Assembly (NCBI GenBank): GCA_934365945.1
Contig: CAKRNE010000015.1
Location: 1-58,962, forward strand
Length of the DNA stretch: 58,962 bases
Direction: 5' to 3'
DNA from: an uncultured Agathobacter sp.
GTDB taxonomy: Bacteria > Bacillota > Clostridia > Lachnospirales > Lachnospiraceae
The notes under the pieces are model-generated. The model saw nothing but the letters and a program-made list of their open reading frames with translations. It made no database searches and was not told the DNA's origin. The position numbers were made by a program, and so were the translations under genes. This document shows positions 8,777 to 17,712 of the stretch, one piece after another; the stretch's first letter is position 1, and every line of letters begins with the position of its first letter.

Positions 8777-9478
8777 TTATTCCTGTCTTGGATCGATGAT
8801 CTTAACAGCACCCTGCTCTGGAGTTACACGACCGTATGATCCTGAAGCTTTCTCCCAAGCTGTGTTAGCGTCATCACCCTTTTTGATAAAATCTGTCATT
8901 TTTCCAAGAGAAACGAACTGGTATCCGATTACTTCATCGTTCTTATCAAGAGCGATTCCTGTTACATAGCCCTCAGCCATCTCAAGGTAACGAACTCCCT
9001 TTGCCTTTGTTGCGTACATTGTACCAACCTGTGAGCGAAGTCCCTTTCCTAAATCCTCAAGTCCTGCTCCAACAGCAAGTCCATCATCAGAGAATGCAGA
9101 CTGTGTACGACCGTAAACGATCTGTAAGAATAACTCTCTCATAGCTGTATTGATGGCATCACAAACTAAGTCTGTGTTTAATGCCTCAAGAATTGTCTTA
9201 CCCTGTAAGATTTCTGCTGCCATAGCTGCAGAGTGTGTCATTCCTGAGCATCCAATAGTCTCAACTAATGCCTCTTCAATTACTCCATTCTTTACGTTGA
9301 GTGAGAGCTTGCAGGCACCCTGCTGTGGTGCACACCAGCCTACACCGTGTGTAAATCCTGAAATGTCCTCAATTTTCTTAGAATGAACCCATTTTCCTTC
9401 TTCTGGAATAGGAGCTGGCTCATGTTTTGCGCCCTTAGCTACAGGACACATGTTTTCAACTTCCTTAGTGTAAATCAT
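8777..9478 (-). CDS. NifU/IscU-like iron-sulfur scaffold homologue
   Basis: A 233-residue cytoplasmic protein whose middle resembles the IscU/NifU scaffold fold. The pattern GACKLSLNVKNGVIEEA (Cys56), then TIGCSGMTHSAAMAAE (Cys77) and DLVCDAI (Cys106) matches the three ligand cysteines of IscU in spacing and order. It is longer than IscU (about 130 residues) and adds Cys11 and Cys49 plus a C-terminal extension. The canonical GCGD is changed to GAC-K. It is always next to GGGtGRT here, so it may be a dedicated partner rather than the housekeeping scaffold. ATG at 9478 follows AAAGGAG. Confidence 0.75.
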   Translation of the reverse strand: MIYTKEVENMCPVAKGAKHEPAPIPEEGKWVHSKKIEDISGFTHGVGWCAPQQGACKLSLNVKNGVIEEALVETIGCSGMTHSAAMAAEILQGKTILEALNTDLVCDAINTAMRELFLQIVYGRTQSAFSDDGLAVGAGLEDLGKGLRSQVGTMYATKAKGVRYLEMAEGYVTGIALDKNDEVIGYQFVSLGKMTDFIKKGDDANTAWEKASGSYGRVTPEQGAVKIIDPRQE

Positions 9479-9600
9479 CTTAAGACTCCTTTCGTTATGG
9501 TTTTAACATACCCGATTTATTCTCTCATATTTTTTGTCATAAGTCTAGAGTATCATCGACAAAAAACAACAAAAATACAATATTTTTTCAAACAACATTA

Positions 9601-10275
9601 CTATTTTTTAAGAACTACGTTGTCCTTGTCCTTGAAAATGTGGTTTGCAGGGATGACTCCGCGTACTCTTGAAAGCGGATAGATGTTTGAATTTCTTCCT
9701 ATTACTGTTCCCGGATTAAGTACTGAGTTGCAGCCCACCTCCACATGGTCACCAAGCATAGCGCCAAATTTCTTGCGGCCTGTTTCAATCTCCTCTTTTG
9801 TATCGTAAACATCCTTTACTACTACGAGAGTCTTGTCGCTCTTTACATTTGATGTGATAGAGCCTGCACCCATATGTGATTTGTAGCCCAGGATTGAATC
9901 TCCTACATAGTTGTAATGTGGCACCTGTACTGAATTGAAGATGATTACATTTTTAAGCTCTGTGGAGTTTCCTACTACTGAGCCCTTTCCTACGATTGCG
10001 CTGCCACGGATAAAGGCGCACTGTCTGATTTCTGCATCCTCACAGATAATGAGTGGGCCATGCAGATATGCGCTGTCAAATACTGTTGCGCTCTTTGCCA
10101 CCCAGATATCCTCGCCTCTTTTCTCATAGATTTCAGGGTCGAGTGTTGGTCCGAGCTCCTTTATAAAATCACTTATTCCGGCTAATGCCTCCCATGGATA
10201 AGTGAACTGTGATAAATACTCCTTTGCGATTGTTTCATCCAGATTATAGAGGTTTGTTATTTTTGCGTTTTCCAT
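9601..10275 (-). CDS. Left-handed beta-helix (hexapeptide) acyltransferase-like protein
   Basis: A 224-residue protein with a short alpha-helical lead (to about residue 60), then hexapeptide repeats such as VAKSAT, ICEDAE, IRGSAIVGKGSVVGNST. The stretch HYNYVGDSILGYKSHMGAGS closely resembles the C-terminal acetyltransferase half of GlmU. The nucleotidyltransferase half is absent, so it is not GlmU. The substrate is probably a nucleotide sugar or sugar phosphate, but this is inference. It is preceded by AAAGGA and stands alone between two intergenic regions, so it seems monocistronic. Confidence 0.7.
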   Translation of the reverse strand: MENAKITNLYNLDETIAKEYLSQFTYPWEALAGISDFIKELGPTLDPEIYEKRGEDIWVAKSATVFDSAYLHGPLIICEDAEIRQCAFIRGSAIVGKGSVVGNSTELKNVIIFNSVQVPHYNYVGDSILGYKSHMGAGSITSNVKSDKTLVVVKDVYDTKEEIETGRKKFGAMLGDHVEVGCNSVLNPGTVIGRNSNIYPLSRVRGVIPANHIFKDKDNVVLKK

Positions 10276-10487
10276 TTTTCTGTGTCCTTTCTACTTTTTT
10301 ATAAATCAATCACATACCAACCTACCGAATATGTAGCAGATAGCTGTCTGTTGCGCTTAGGAGCAAACAACAATAGATATGATATGCGAAAATTATTAAC
10401 TATTATTTCAACTGTTGTTTAAATATCTAAGCTTAAATATAAGCATTAAATATTAATTATAAATTTAATAATCAGCCATCAGCAGAA

Positions 10488-13400
10488 CTACTCACCGAAC
10501 AGCTCATGCGCTGCCGCAAGTGCCGCCTCCGACACATCATCTGCCTGTGCGCCCTCTGAAGCCATATCAAATCCTGCCAGGAACTCCTCAGGGATTCCCA
10601 TCTCATTCAGGGTTGTCTCATCCGGCGCATCATCTGCCGCGCTCTGTACTTCGGCATTGCTCTGTGCATCGACATTGCTATGTGCATCGGCATTATTCTG
10701 TGCTTCGGCATTGTTCTGTACCTCGGCATTATTCTGTACATTGGCATTACTCTGTGCATCGGCATTATTCCGTACCTCGGCATTGTTCTGTACCTCGGCA
10801 TTATTCTGTGTTTCGACATTGTTCTGTGCTTCTGCCGTACTCTGCACTTCTGCCTCACCCGAGTTATCGAAATCAAATGATATCTGGTCATTTTCAAACT
10901 TAAGGCATGTATCAAATACATTTCCCGCCTTGGATGTGAAGCCTGTGACCTTCCTTTTGGTCTTTCCCGTGGTAAAAAGCTCCGTGAGGATTTCCTCTGA
11001 AAGCTCCACCTTTGCCACTGTATGCCATACGTTGAAGCCGCACTCACACTCATATTTCCACTGTGTCTTTTTGAGTGGTCTGCCACACTTTGGACAAAGC
11101 ACATTGGTCTCAACCGGCTTTGGCTTTTCCGGGAAATCAAAGGCTATATCTCCGTCCTCTGTGAGCTTTAGCGGTGCATCAAACTTCATGCCTGTCTTTG
11201 AGACAAATCCTGATATAACTTCTGTCTTTTTCTCTGTCAGAAGCTCCTTAAGGACCGATTCCTTTATCTTGACACTTGCAACCTTGCCCACCATAAAGCG
11301 GCAGCTCTCAGGATCGTCACGCCTGTTGTTCTCACATACAAAGCCAAACGGCGCCACCTGGATTTTGCCTCCGCACTTCGGACATACCACGTCCTTCACC
11401 GTCTTTGGCTCTACATGGTCAAAATCAAACTGGACAGAGAGCTTTTTGTTTTCATCCTCCTTAAGCACCAGGCACGCATCGAAGCGTTTCCCGCTTTTGG
11501 ACTTGAAGCCTCGTATAGTCTCGGTCTTTTTTTCATTAAGAAGCTGCTTTAGGTTTGCGGCTGTAATTGTCTTTCCCGCAATCTGTCCCACCGAAAAACG
11601 GCAGCTTCCCGGCTCATCGCCATTGTAGTTCACACAGCCATAGCCAAACGATGTCTTTTTTATCTGGCCTCCACAAAGCGGACAGACGACATCCTTTATG
11701 ATTTCATCCTCCACATTGTCAAAGTCAAATGCCACGACGGTGTGCATTTTTTCACTGCCCTCTGTGACCGGCTCCTGCTTTAACACAAGGCATGCGTTGA
11801 AGCGCTTTCCGGATTTTGATTTAAAGCCCTTTATCGTCTCAGTTCTGCCGTTTGCCATGAGCTCTAAAAACTGTACCTGCGACAGCTGCTTGTCTGCTAT
11901 CCTTCCAACAAAGAAATGGCAGCCATCCTCTGTCTGTCTGTTATAATTCGCACATCTGTAGCCGTACGGCGACACATATATGTCACCTCCGCAGTCCGGG
12001 CATACAATACCCTCGACCTTTTGCGGCTTTACGTTTTCAAAATCAAAGGTGGCTGATACCTTGTTCGTCTGTTCATCCTTGTTGAGCTTTAAGCATGCAT
12101 CAAAGCGCTTGCCGCTCTTTGATTTAAAGCCACGGATTGTATCGGTGATTCCCTCTTCAATCAGCTTTTTGACCTGTTCCTCCGGAATATCCAGTCCTGC
12201 CACCTGTCCGATATTAAAATTACATCCTGATTTATCATTTTTGTAATTGGCACAGCCGTAGCCGAACGGTGTGGTCACTATCTCGCCACCGCACACCGGA
12301 CACTTGACACCTATCTTTCGTCTGGCCGCCGCACCTCTGGCATTTTTGCCTGCAAAGCTGCTGATGCGGTCTGCAATCTCAGGGCGCAGATTCTGCTCTA
12401 TCATCTTTTCTGTCTCTTTGCGGATAAAGCTCTCAAGCTTTCCCCTGTATTCCCAGAAATCCACAGTGCCCCTTGTGATTCCGTCCAGTCCCTTTTCCCA
12501 GTTGGCTGTCATCTTTGGATTAAGAAGAGCCGGAACTGTCATGTATACGACCTCAAACACCATCTCGCCGAGGCTTTCAGGTGTGAGTATCTGTGTCTTT
12601 TTGTTCAGATTCAGATATCCTATACGGACAAGCTTCTGGATTATCTCCGCTCTCGTTGCCGAGGTGCCTATTCCCGAGCCCTTTATCTGCTCACGAAGCT
12701 CCTCGTCCTCGATAAGCTGTCCTGCGTTTTCCATGGCAAGCACCATGGAGCCTGAGGTGTAGCGCTTTGGAGGAGAGGTCTTTCCAAACTTGATATTGTA
12801 ACCTAAGCATGCTATCTCATCGCCCGCCTTTAGCTTATCGGCAAGCTCAAGCATCACCTTGGGATTTACGACTATTTCATCATTACCGCCATTTGCTGTG
12901 CCGTTTTCATCGGCACCATCTGCAGTCTCACTGTTTTTGCCGAGTATACGTGCGTTTGCTTCCTCAAAGGACTTCTTTTTCGGCGGATTCGCCACCTGTA
13001 AATAGCCCTCGCTCTTTAGCACCTTCGATGATGCAAAAAAGCTTTCCTTATCCACATTTACGACAAGCTTCACATTCTCATACTCTGCCGGCGGATAAAA
13101 AATACTAAGAAAACGCCTGACAATCAGCTCAAATACCGCTCTTTGAAGCGATGTAAGCCCCGAAAGCTCAGTAAGCTGACCTGTCGGGATGATAGCGTAG
13201 TGGTCTGTTACCTTGCTGTCATCCGTATACTGCGTATCTGCTATGTTGGCATATAGCCTCTTTTGCATGATATGCTCCACAAAGTCTGCTGTCGGCTCAA
13301 AGCCCTTCAGCCTGCTTATATTTTTGCCAATCTCCTTTGCCACAGCGCTTGAGAGCACTCTGGCATCAGTTCTCGGATAGGTGGTGAGCTTTTTCTCATA

Positions 13401-14381
13401 CAGATCCTGAGCCACCTGCAATGTCTCATCTGGGCTGATTTTAAACTTCTTTGAGCACTCTGCCTGCAGCTCAGCCAGGTTGAAAAGAAGCGGTGCTCTT
13501 TTTTTGGTAATATTCTTAACTATAGATTTAACTTTTGCCGGTTTGCCGTTTAATTCTTCAATTAAAGCGAGTGCATCTTTTTCCTCTTTGAAGCCGTTTT
13601 CCTTGTATAAAAGCGGTGATTCAAAGTACTTCGAGCCGTCTACAGCCTTCCACTCTGCCTCTACACCGGCATCTGTAAACCTGCCGATTACCCTGTAAAA
13701 CGGAGTCTCCTTAAAGTTTCTGATTTCGCGCTCACGGATTACCACCATTCCAAGCACACAGGTCATCACTCGTCCAACCGCGATTGCCGTGTACGAGCGT
13801 GTGCCTGCTGCATCGTTTAGCAGATTGCCGTATTTGACTGACATGACACGCGAGAAGTTTATGCCCATCGCATAGTCCTCGATGGTACGCATGATGCCGC
13901 TCTTTCCGAGGTTTGCATACGCACTCATCGGCTTTGCTTCTTTTATGCCTCTTAGGATTTCCTCCTCGGTCTGCGAATCTATCCAGACTCGAAGCTCCTC
14001 CATGCCTTCCCTGACACCACCAAAGTTTCTGATATTCTCCTCGATGGTCTGTCCTTCTTTTCCGGCATCACCTGCCCAGTATACCCGGTCAATGTCCTCT
14101 CTCTGCAAAAGAGCGTGCACAATGTTGTACTGCTTGCGCACGCTGTCTATCACATCATATTTATATTCCTTAGGCAGAAACGGCAGATCCTCAAGCCGCC
14201 ATTTCTTGTATTTCATGTCGTAGGACTCAGGATAGACCAGACCGACCAGATGTCCCACACACCATGAAATCACATATTCTCCATTTTCTATATAACCATC
14301 ATTGCGTCCGCTCACCCGCAGCACCTTCGCAAATTCCTGTGCCACGGATGGCTTCTCTGTTATTATCAGTGATTTTCCCAT
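10488..14381 (-). CDS. topB: DNA topoisomerase III with five C-terminal zinc modules
   Basis: Type IA topoisomerase that passes single strands to decatenate DNA. Toprim residues are in ITEKPS (residues 7-12) and AGDAGKEGQ (103-111); the second Asp of the usual DxDxxxEG is Gly, as in some topB subfamilies. The catalytic tyrosine is in TTYPRTD (about 335). After residue ~690 come five modules of about 110 residues, each with a CP-C-GG knuckle pair and a GFKSKSGKRFDACL-type segment; the last one has only a partial match. At 1297 residues it is far longer than ordinary TopB (650-870). The tail contains an 18-bp coding minisatellite (N/Q/A-rich hexapeptides). It lies 8 bases after a degenerate ATPase gene and is probably co-transcribed with it. 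Confidence 0.92.
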   Translation of the reverse strand: MGKSLIITEKPSVAQEFAKVLRVSGRNDGYIENGEYVISWCVGHLVGLVYPESYDMKYKKWRLEDLPFLPKEYKYDVIDSVRKQYNIVHALLQREDIDRVYWAGDAGKEGQTIEENIRNFGGVREGMEELRVWIDSQTEEEILRGIKEAKPMSAYANLGKSGIMRTIEDYAMGINFSRVMSVKYGNLLNDAAGTRSYTAIAVGRVMTCVLGMVVIREREIRNFKETPFYRVIGRFTDAGVEAEWKAVDGSKYFESPLLYKENGFKEEKDALALIEELNGKPAKVKSIVKNITKKRAPLLFNLAELQAECSKKFKISPDETLQVAQDLYEKKLTTYPRTDARVLSSAVAKEIGKNISRLKGFEPTADFVEHIMQKRLYANIADTQYTDDSKVTDHYAIIPTGQLTELSGLTSLQRAVFELIVRRFLSIFYPPAEYENVKLVVNVDKESFFASSKVLKSEGYLQVANPPKKKSFEEANARILGKNSETADGADENGTANGGNDEIVVNPKVMLELADKLKAGDEIACLGYNIKFGKTSPPKRYTSGSMVLAMENAGQLIEDEELREQIKGSGIGTSATRAEIIQKLVRIGYLNLNKKTQILTPESLGEMVFEVVYMTVPALLNPKMTANWEKGLDGITRGTVDFWEYRGKLESFIRKETEKMIEQNLRPEIADRISSFAGKNARGAAARRKIGVKCPVCGGEIVTTPFGYGCANYKNDKSGCNFNIGQVAGLDIPEEQVKKLIEEGITDTIRGFKSKSGKRFDACLKLNKDEQTNKVSATFDFENVKPQKVEGIVCPDCGGDIYVSPYGYRCANYNRQTEDGCHFFVGRIADKQLSQVQFLELMANGRTETIKGFKSKSGKRFNACLVLKQEPVTEGSEKMHTVVAFDFDNVEDEIIKDVVCPLCGGQIKKTSFGYGCVNYNGDEPGSCRFSVGQIAGKTITAANLKQLLNEKKTETIRGFKSKSGKRFDACLVLKEDENKKLSVQFDFDHVEPKTVKDVVCPKCGGKIQVAPFGFVCENNRRDDPESCRFMVGKVASVKIKESVLKELLTEKKTEVISGFVSKTGMKFDAPLKLTEDGDIAFDFPEKPKPVETNVLCPKCGRPLKKTQWKYECECGFNVWHTVAKVELSEEILTELFTTGKTKRKVTGFTSKAGNVFDTCLKFENDQISFDFDNSGEAEVQSTAEAQNNVETQNNAEVQNNAEVRNNADAQSNANVQNNAEVQNNAEAQNNADAHSNVDAQSNAEVQSAADDAPDETTLNEMGIPEEFLAGFDMASEGAQADDVSEAALAAAHELFGE
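10641..10856 (-). repeat. Coding minisatellite, 12 x 18 bp, in topB
   Basis: Twelve contiguous 18-bp units with plus-strand consensus near RTTCTGTRCMTCGGCATT run in frame through the topB tail. They encode hexapeptides of the type NNAEVQ, NNADAQ and SNVDAQ. Units differ by one to five bases. The result is a flexible, low-complexity linker near the C terminus. Confidence 0.9.
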
Positions 14382-14389
14382 AAGCTCCT

Positions 14390-15733
14390 CTATAATTCAT
14401 TCATGTTTATGAGCTTGAATCTAGGATCTCTGACCACATAGCTTTGCAATGCAGGCTCAAAATCCGTTGCTGAAAACAGATAATAGTCGTCAGATGTAAG
14501 CCTTGCCTGCTCCATAGCCATAGCCATATTCTCGCACATATCCATGGTCATCATTGGCTTGTCCCAGTTGCAGAATCCGATGATGCTCCTTCTATCCTCG
14601 CTCTGTGCCACGATATCTATGCGGCCTGTCTTTCCAATCCATGTACCCACGCGCTTTATGGCAAACGGCAGCTGTCCCATCTGATTGAGTATAAGCAGAT
14701 ACTCTGTGCAGACCTCCCTGAAATATCTATCGAGATATGTATCAAGCTCTTTTTCTATATATGTATCATAAAACTCTTCCGGTGAAAGCAGATACAGATT
14801 GGACATATTCGGATAGACAAACTTAAACCAGAAATTAACAAATGTGTCTTTTATCTGATATACGCCCTTCTTGGCATTTTCCCATCCGCCGGTCTCAAAT
14901 GAAACCACCTTCTCCACGATATTGAAGGCGGCAAGATTTTTTAAATATACGCTGATTTTGGCACGCGAAAATCCTGTCGCATGGAAAATATCATTGAGCT
15001 TGTTCTCTCCTCTTGCGATTGCTGCAAGTATTGTGCTATACGCTGAAAGCTCTCGAAGCTCTGCGGATATGACAGCATCCGCCTCACCATACAGTGCTCC
15101 CGATGGTGTCAATACGAGCCTGCATATATTTTCCTTAAAGGATTTAGCTGCATCCCACGCATCCAGATATGCCGGAACTCCACCGATTGCTCCGTAAATC
15201 CTCACGATTTCCGCAACCGGAAGATTCTCAAAATGTCTTACAACCTCGAGGAAATTGAGCGATTCAAGCTTCATTTCGGCTCCCTTAAACTGCTCTGCTG
15301 CCTCCTGTGTAGCCCATACTGTAGATGATGTAGCCAGTATTATAAGTACCGGTCCCGGATACAGCTTATGCTTTTTAAGCTTTGCAACTGCCTCCATAAA
15401 TGATGCATCCCTCTTTGCAATAAACTGTGCCTCATCGATTACCACTACAAGCTTGGACGGGTCGCCTGATTTGATTCTCGCGAAGTACTCCTCATAGGTC
15501 TGCCTGCTCAGGCTTACCTTGTACTGACGGCTTATCTCCTCTCCCATCATCTCAAGCTGATGCTCGGGCGATGCCTGCCTGCATCTATAGTAAAAGAATT
15601 TCTTTCCGTCACAAAATTCCTTTATGAGCTCCTCCTTTTGACAGCCTCTCCTTCCGTAGAGCACTACGAGCTGGTTGCCGGACTCTTTATAGAGCTGCTC
15701 AAGTTTCTCTAAATCTGTGTGTTTTGCTTTCAT
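14390..15733 (-). CDS. DUF234-type AAA ATPase with degenerate P-loop
   Basis: A 447-residue protein of the archaeal-type ATPase/DUF234 group. It starts with an AAA domain, then a winged helix (FHATGFSRAKISVYLKNL) and a C-terminal nuclease-like DUF234 region (AIKRVGTWIGKTGRIDIVAQ). Where relatives read YGRRRVGKT, this one reads YGRRGCQKE (residues 26-34). The glycine before the lysine and the Ser/Thr after it are lost. Walker B is intact (LVVVIDEAQ, Asp100-Glu101). ATP hydrolysis is therefore doubtful, though binding may persist. It precedes topB by 8 bases in the same direction. The DUF234 half suggests nucleic-acid action but the role is unknown. Confidence 0.8.
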   Translation of the reverse strand: MKAKHTDLEKLEQLYKESGNQLVVLYGRRGCQKEELIKEFCDGKKFFYYRCRQASPEHQLEMMGEEISRQYKVSLSRQTYEEYFARIKSGDPSKLVVVIDEAQFIAKRDASFMEAVAKLKKHKLYPGPVLIILATSSTVWATQEAAEQFKGAEMKLESLNFLEVVRHFENLPVAEIVRIYGAIGGVPAYLDAWDAAKSFKENICRLVLTPSGALYGEADAVISAELRELSAYSTILAAIARGENKLNDIFHATGFSRAKISVYLKNLAAFNIVEKVVSFETGGWENAKKGVYQIKDTFVNFWFKFVYPNMSNLYLLSPEEFYDTYIEKELDTYLDRYFREVCTEYLLILNQMGQLPFAIKRVGTWIGKTGRIDIVAQSEDRRSIIGFCNWDKPMMTMDMCENMAMAMEQARLTSDDYYLFSATDFEPALQSYVVRDPRFKLINMNEL

Positions 15734-15763
15734 AATATTCCTCCAAAATAATTAACTGGAAAT

Positions 15764-15791
15764 ATTATATCACAATTTAACACATATACAA
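15764..15791 (-). promoter_or_regulatory. Sigma-A-type promoter for the ATPase-topB unit
   Basis: On the minus strand TTGTAT (15791-15786) and a perfect TATAAT (15769-15764) are separated by 16 bases. The -10 lies about 30 bases before the ATG, which has GGAGGA upstream. Confidence 0.7.
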
Positions 15792-15814
15792 ATATATTTT
15801 TAATTATATAATAC

Positions 15815-16097
15815 GGAGCGCAAGACGTGACATGCCGGGGACTGCGGTACACACGGTATCACGGGCGCTAACGCTACGCTGCCAAGAGGCTGTACGAATT
15901 ATGCTTTTATGGTTTTCCATGCTCGACAAAACCGTCGCTACTCGCCCTCCATGGCTCGATAGCTCCTTGCCCCGCCTTCCATGGCGGTGCATTTCTGTGT
16001 TTCATAGGCATAATTCTACAGACTCTAAACAGCTTCGCTAGTCGCTTTCATGATACCGTGTGTACCGCAGTCCCCGGCATGTCACGTCTTGCGCTCC
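15815..16097. repeat. 283-bp MITE-like element with 47-bp perfect terminal inverted repeats
   Basis: Positions 15815-15861 and 16051-16097 are perfect 47-bp inverted repeats (GGAGCGCAAGACGTGACATG... at each end). The inverted similarity continues imperfectly inward: for example ...ACGAATTATGC on the left against GTAGAATTATGCC inverted on the right. The whole unit could therefore fold as one long hairpin with a short branched tip. It is GC-richer than its flanks and lies between the promoter of the ATPase gene and the terminator of the MATE gene. It holds no convincing gene; the small frames across it are by-products of the palindrome. Confidence 0.85.
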
Positions 16098-16131
16098 TTA
16101 CTTTTTCTCAATAATCCACGTAAAAAACATT

Positions 16132-16155
16132 GACCCACAGATTTCTCTGTGGGTC
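16132..16155. terminator. Bidirectional intrinsic terminator after the MATE gene
   Basis: GACCCACAGA (16132-16141) and TCTGTGGGTC (16146-16155) make a perfect 10-bp stem with a TTTC loop. The plus-strand side continues TTGCTTTTTT. The minus-strand side continues AATGTTTTTT, which serves the MATE gene ending at 16169. Confidence 0.85.
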
Positions 16156-16168
16156 TTGCTTTTTTGTG

Positions 16169-17551
16169 TTATCTATTCTCTGACAAATTATATTTCCGGG
16201 CTCCTATTGTAGCTTTCACTTTATTTCTGACGAACATATAGCAGATAACCTGCATGACGATAGTCGCTATCCATGAACCGGGATATGAAATAAACAGGAA
16301 AAATAGCGACCTGTGACTTGGAAACAGACCGTATATCCAGATGATTCTGACTCCGACTGTTCCTATTATGGAAAGTATCATAGGTACTGTTGAGTATCCC
16401 ATTCCTCTTAGGGCTCCCGGGAAAAGGTCCATGATGCCACACAGGAAATATGGGATTGTGGTAATCGAAATAATCTCAAGTCCTGATTTAATTACCTCGC
16501 TATTACTAGTATATATACCAAGTATCTGTGTTCCAAATATGTATGAAGCACTTCCCATCACAAGTGCTACCGCTGTCGTGAGAAACAGACAGTCTATCAG
16601 TACCCTGTCCATTCGCTTTTGTTTTCCTACCGCATAGTTCTGGCTTGTAAAGCTCATGCAGGCCTGTGTGATTGAGTTGACAGATACATACAAAAAGCCA
16701 AGTATATTGTTTGCCGCCGTATATCCAGCCATGGCTATTGAGCCAAAGGAATTGACTGATGACTGAAGCATGGCATTTGAGATATTTATGACTGTGCTCT
16801 GTATGCCGGCCGGAATTCCCACCTGAAATATCTGAAGCATATATTCCTTATCAATCGCAAGCTTATTAAAGCAGAGCTTATAGCTGGTATCTGCTTTGCT
16901 CAGACAGTATAATACAAGCACACAGGATACAAACTGCGAAACAATTGTACCGATTGCAACACCTGCAACACCCATTTTGCACACTATTACAAAAAACAGA
17001 TTGAGCAGTGCATTGATACAGCCTGAAATAATCAAAAAGATAAGAGGTCTCTTTGTATCGCCGACAGCACGCAAAATCGCCGCACCATAGTTATAAAGCA
17101 TAAAAAACGGCATACCGCAAAAATAAATCCTCATATAAATAGTAGAAAGACCTATGACATCATCCGGTGTACCCATGATTTCCAGCGCACCCCTTGCAAA
17201 AATAACACCGACCACACCCATCACAATACCACTTATGAGTGCAATCATAATAGCGGTGTGCACCGTCTTAGACATCTCCTCATCCTTGCCTGCCGCATAA
17301 AATCGGGCAGCGAGCACATTCGCACCAAGCGATATACCCATAAACAAATTGACAAACACATTGATAAGTGCCGTAGTCGAGCCAACCGCCGCAAGTGATT
17401 TGCTGCCACTAAACTGTCCCACGACAATAATATCCACCGCATTGAATGCCAGCTGTAAAATACCCGAAATCATAAGCGGCAACGCAAATGAAATAAGCTT
17501 ATCCATTATTGAACCGTTCACCATATCAATTTCATACTTATTATTCTTCAC
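16169..17551 (-). CDS. MATE family multidrug/sodium antiporter
   Basis: Inner-membrane drug:cation antiporter, 460 residues with about 12 hydrophobic segments in two similar halves. Family cues are GSIMDKLISFALPLMISG near the start, VGQFSGSKSLAAVGSTTALI and GVAIGTIVSQFVS in the first half. In the second half VGIPAGIQSTVINISNAMLQ is seen. Length matches the family. The start is GTG at 17551 behind AGAGG. A promoter (17591-17618) sits directly upstream and a terminator follows, so it is a single-gene unit. The substrate cannot be inferred. Confidence 0.9.
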   Translation of the reverse strand: MKNNKYEIDMVNGSIMDKLISFALPLMISGILQLAFNAVDIIVVGQFSGSKSLAAVGSTTALINVFVNLFMGISLGANVLAARFYAAGKDEEMSKTVHTAIMIALISGIVMGVVGVIFARGALEIMGTPDDVIGLSTIYMRIYFCGMPFFMLYNYGAAILRAVGDTKRPLIFLIISGCINALLNLFFVIVCKMGVAGVAIGTIVSQFVSCVLVLYCLSKADTSYKLCFNKLAIDKEYMLQIFQVGIPAGIQSTVINISNAMLQSSVNSFGSIAMAGYTAANNILGFLYVSVNSITQACMSFTSQNYAVGKQKRMDRVLIDCLFLTTAVALVMGSASYIFGTQILGIYTSNSEVIKSGLEIISITTIPYFLCGIMDLFPGALRGMGYSTVPMILSIIGTVGVRIIWIYGLFPSHRSLFFLFISYPGSWIATIVMQVICYMFVRNKVKATIGARKYNLSENR

Positions 17552-17590
17552 TTATATCTACCTCTTAAATATATTCTACTCAGATTATCT

Positions 17591-17618
17591 ATTTTACCAC
17601 GATAAAATATAAATTCAA
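17591..17618 (-). promoter_or_regulatory. Promoter of the MATE gene
   Basis: On the minus strand TTGAAT (17618-17613), a 16-base spacer and TAAAAT (17596-17591), about 40 bases before the GTG start. Confidence 0.6.
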
Positions 17619-17663
17619 GCGTAACTATTTAAAACAACTGAGAATAAAAAAGCCTAAAAAAGA

Positions 17664-17683
17664 GAGCCTCTTTTAAGAGGCTC
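17664..17683 (-). terminator. Intrinsic terminator downstream of asd and the hairpin element
   Basis: GAGCCTCTT (17664-17672) pairs with AAGAGGCTC (17675-17683). On the minus strand it is followed by TCTTTTTTAGGCTTTTTT. It closes the transcription unit that contains asd and the 228-bp hairpin element between. Confidence 0.75.
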
Positions 17684-17712
17684 GACTTTTGCATAATAAT
17701 TAATTCACAGAG

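Noticed and set aside
10657..11628. Long plus-strand open frames opposite topB, one of 323 codons
   Set aside because: They run antisense to a well-supported topoisomerase, contain repetitive Ser/Leu/Cys-rich residues from the minisatellite and zinc modules, and lack a ribosome site or family motifs.
15804..16041. Short frames on both strands inside the 15815 element
   Set aside because: The terminal inverted repeats generate similar frames on both strands, with no start signal or protein family match.
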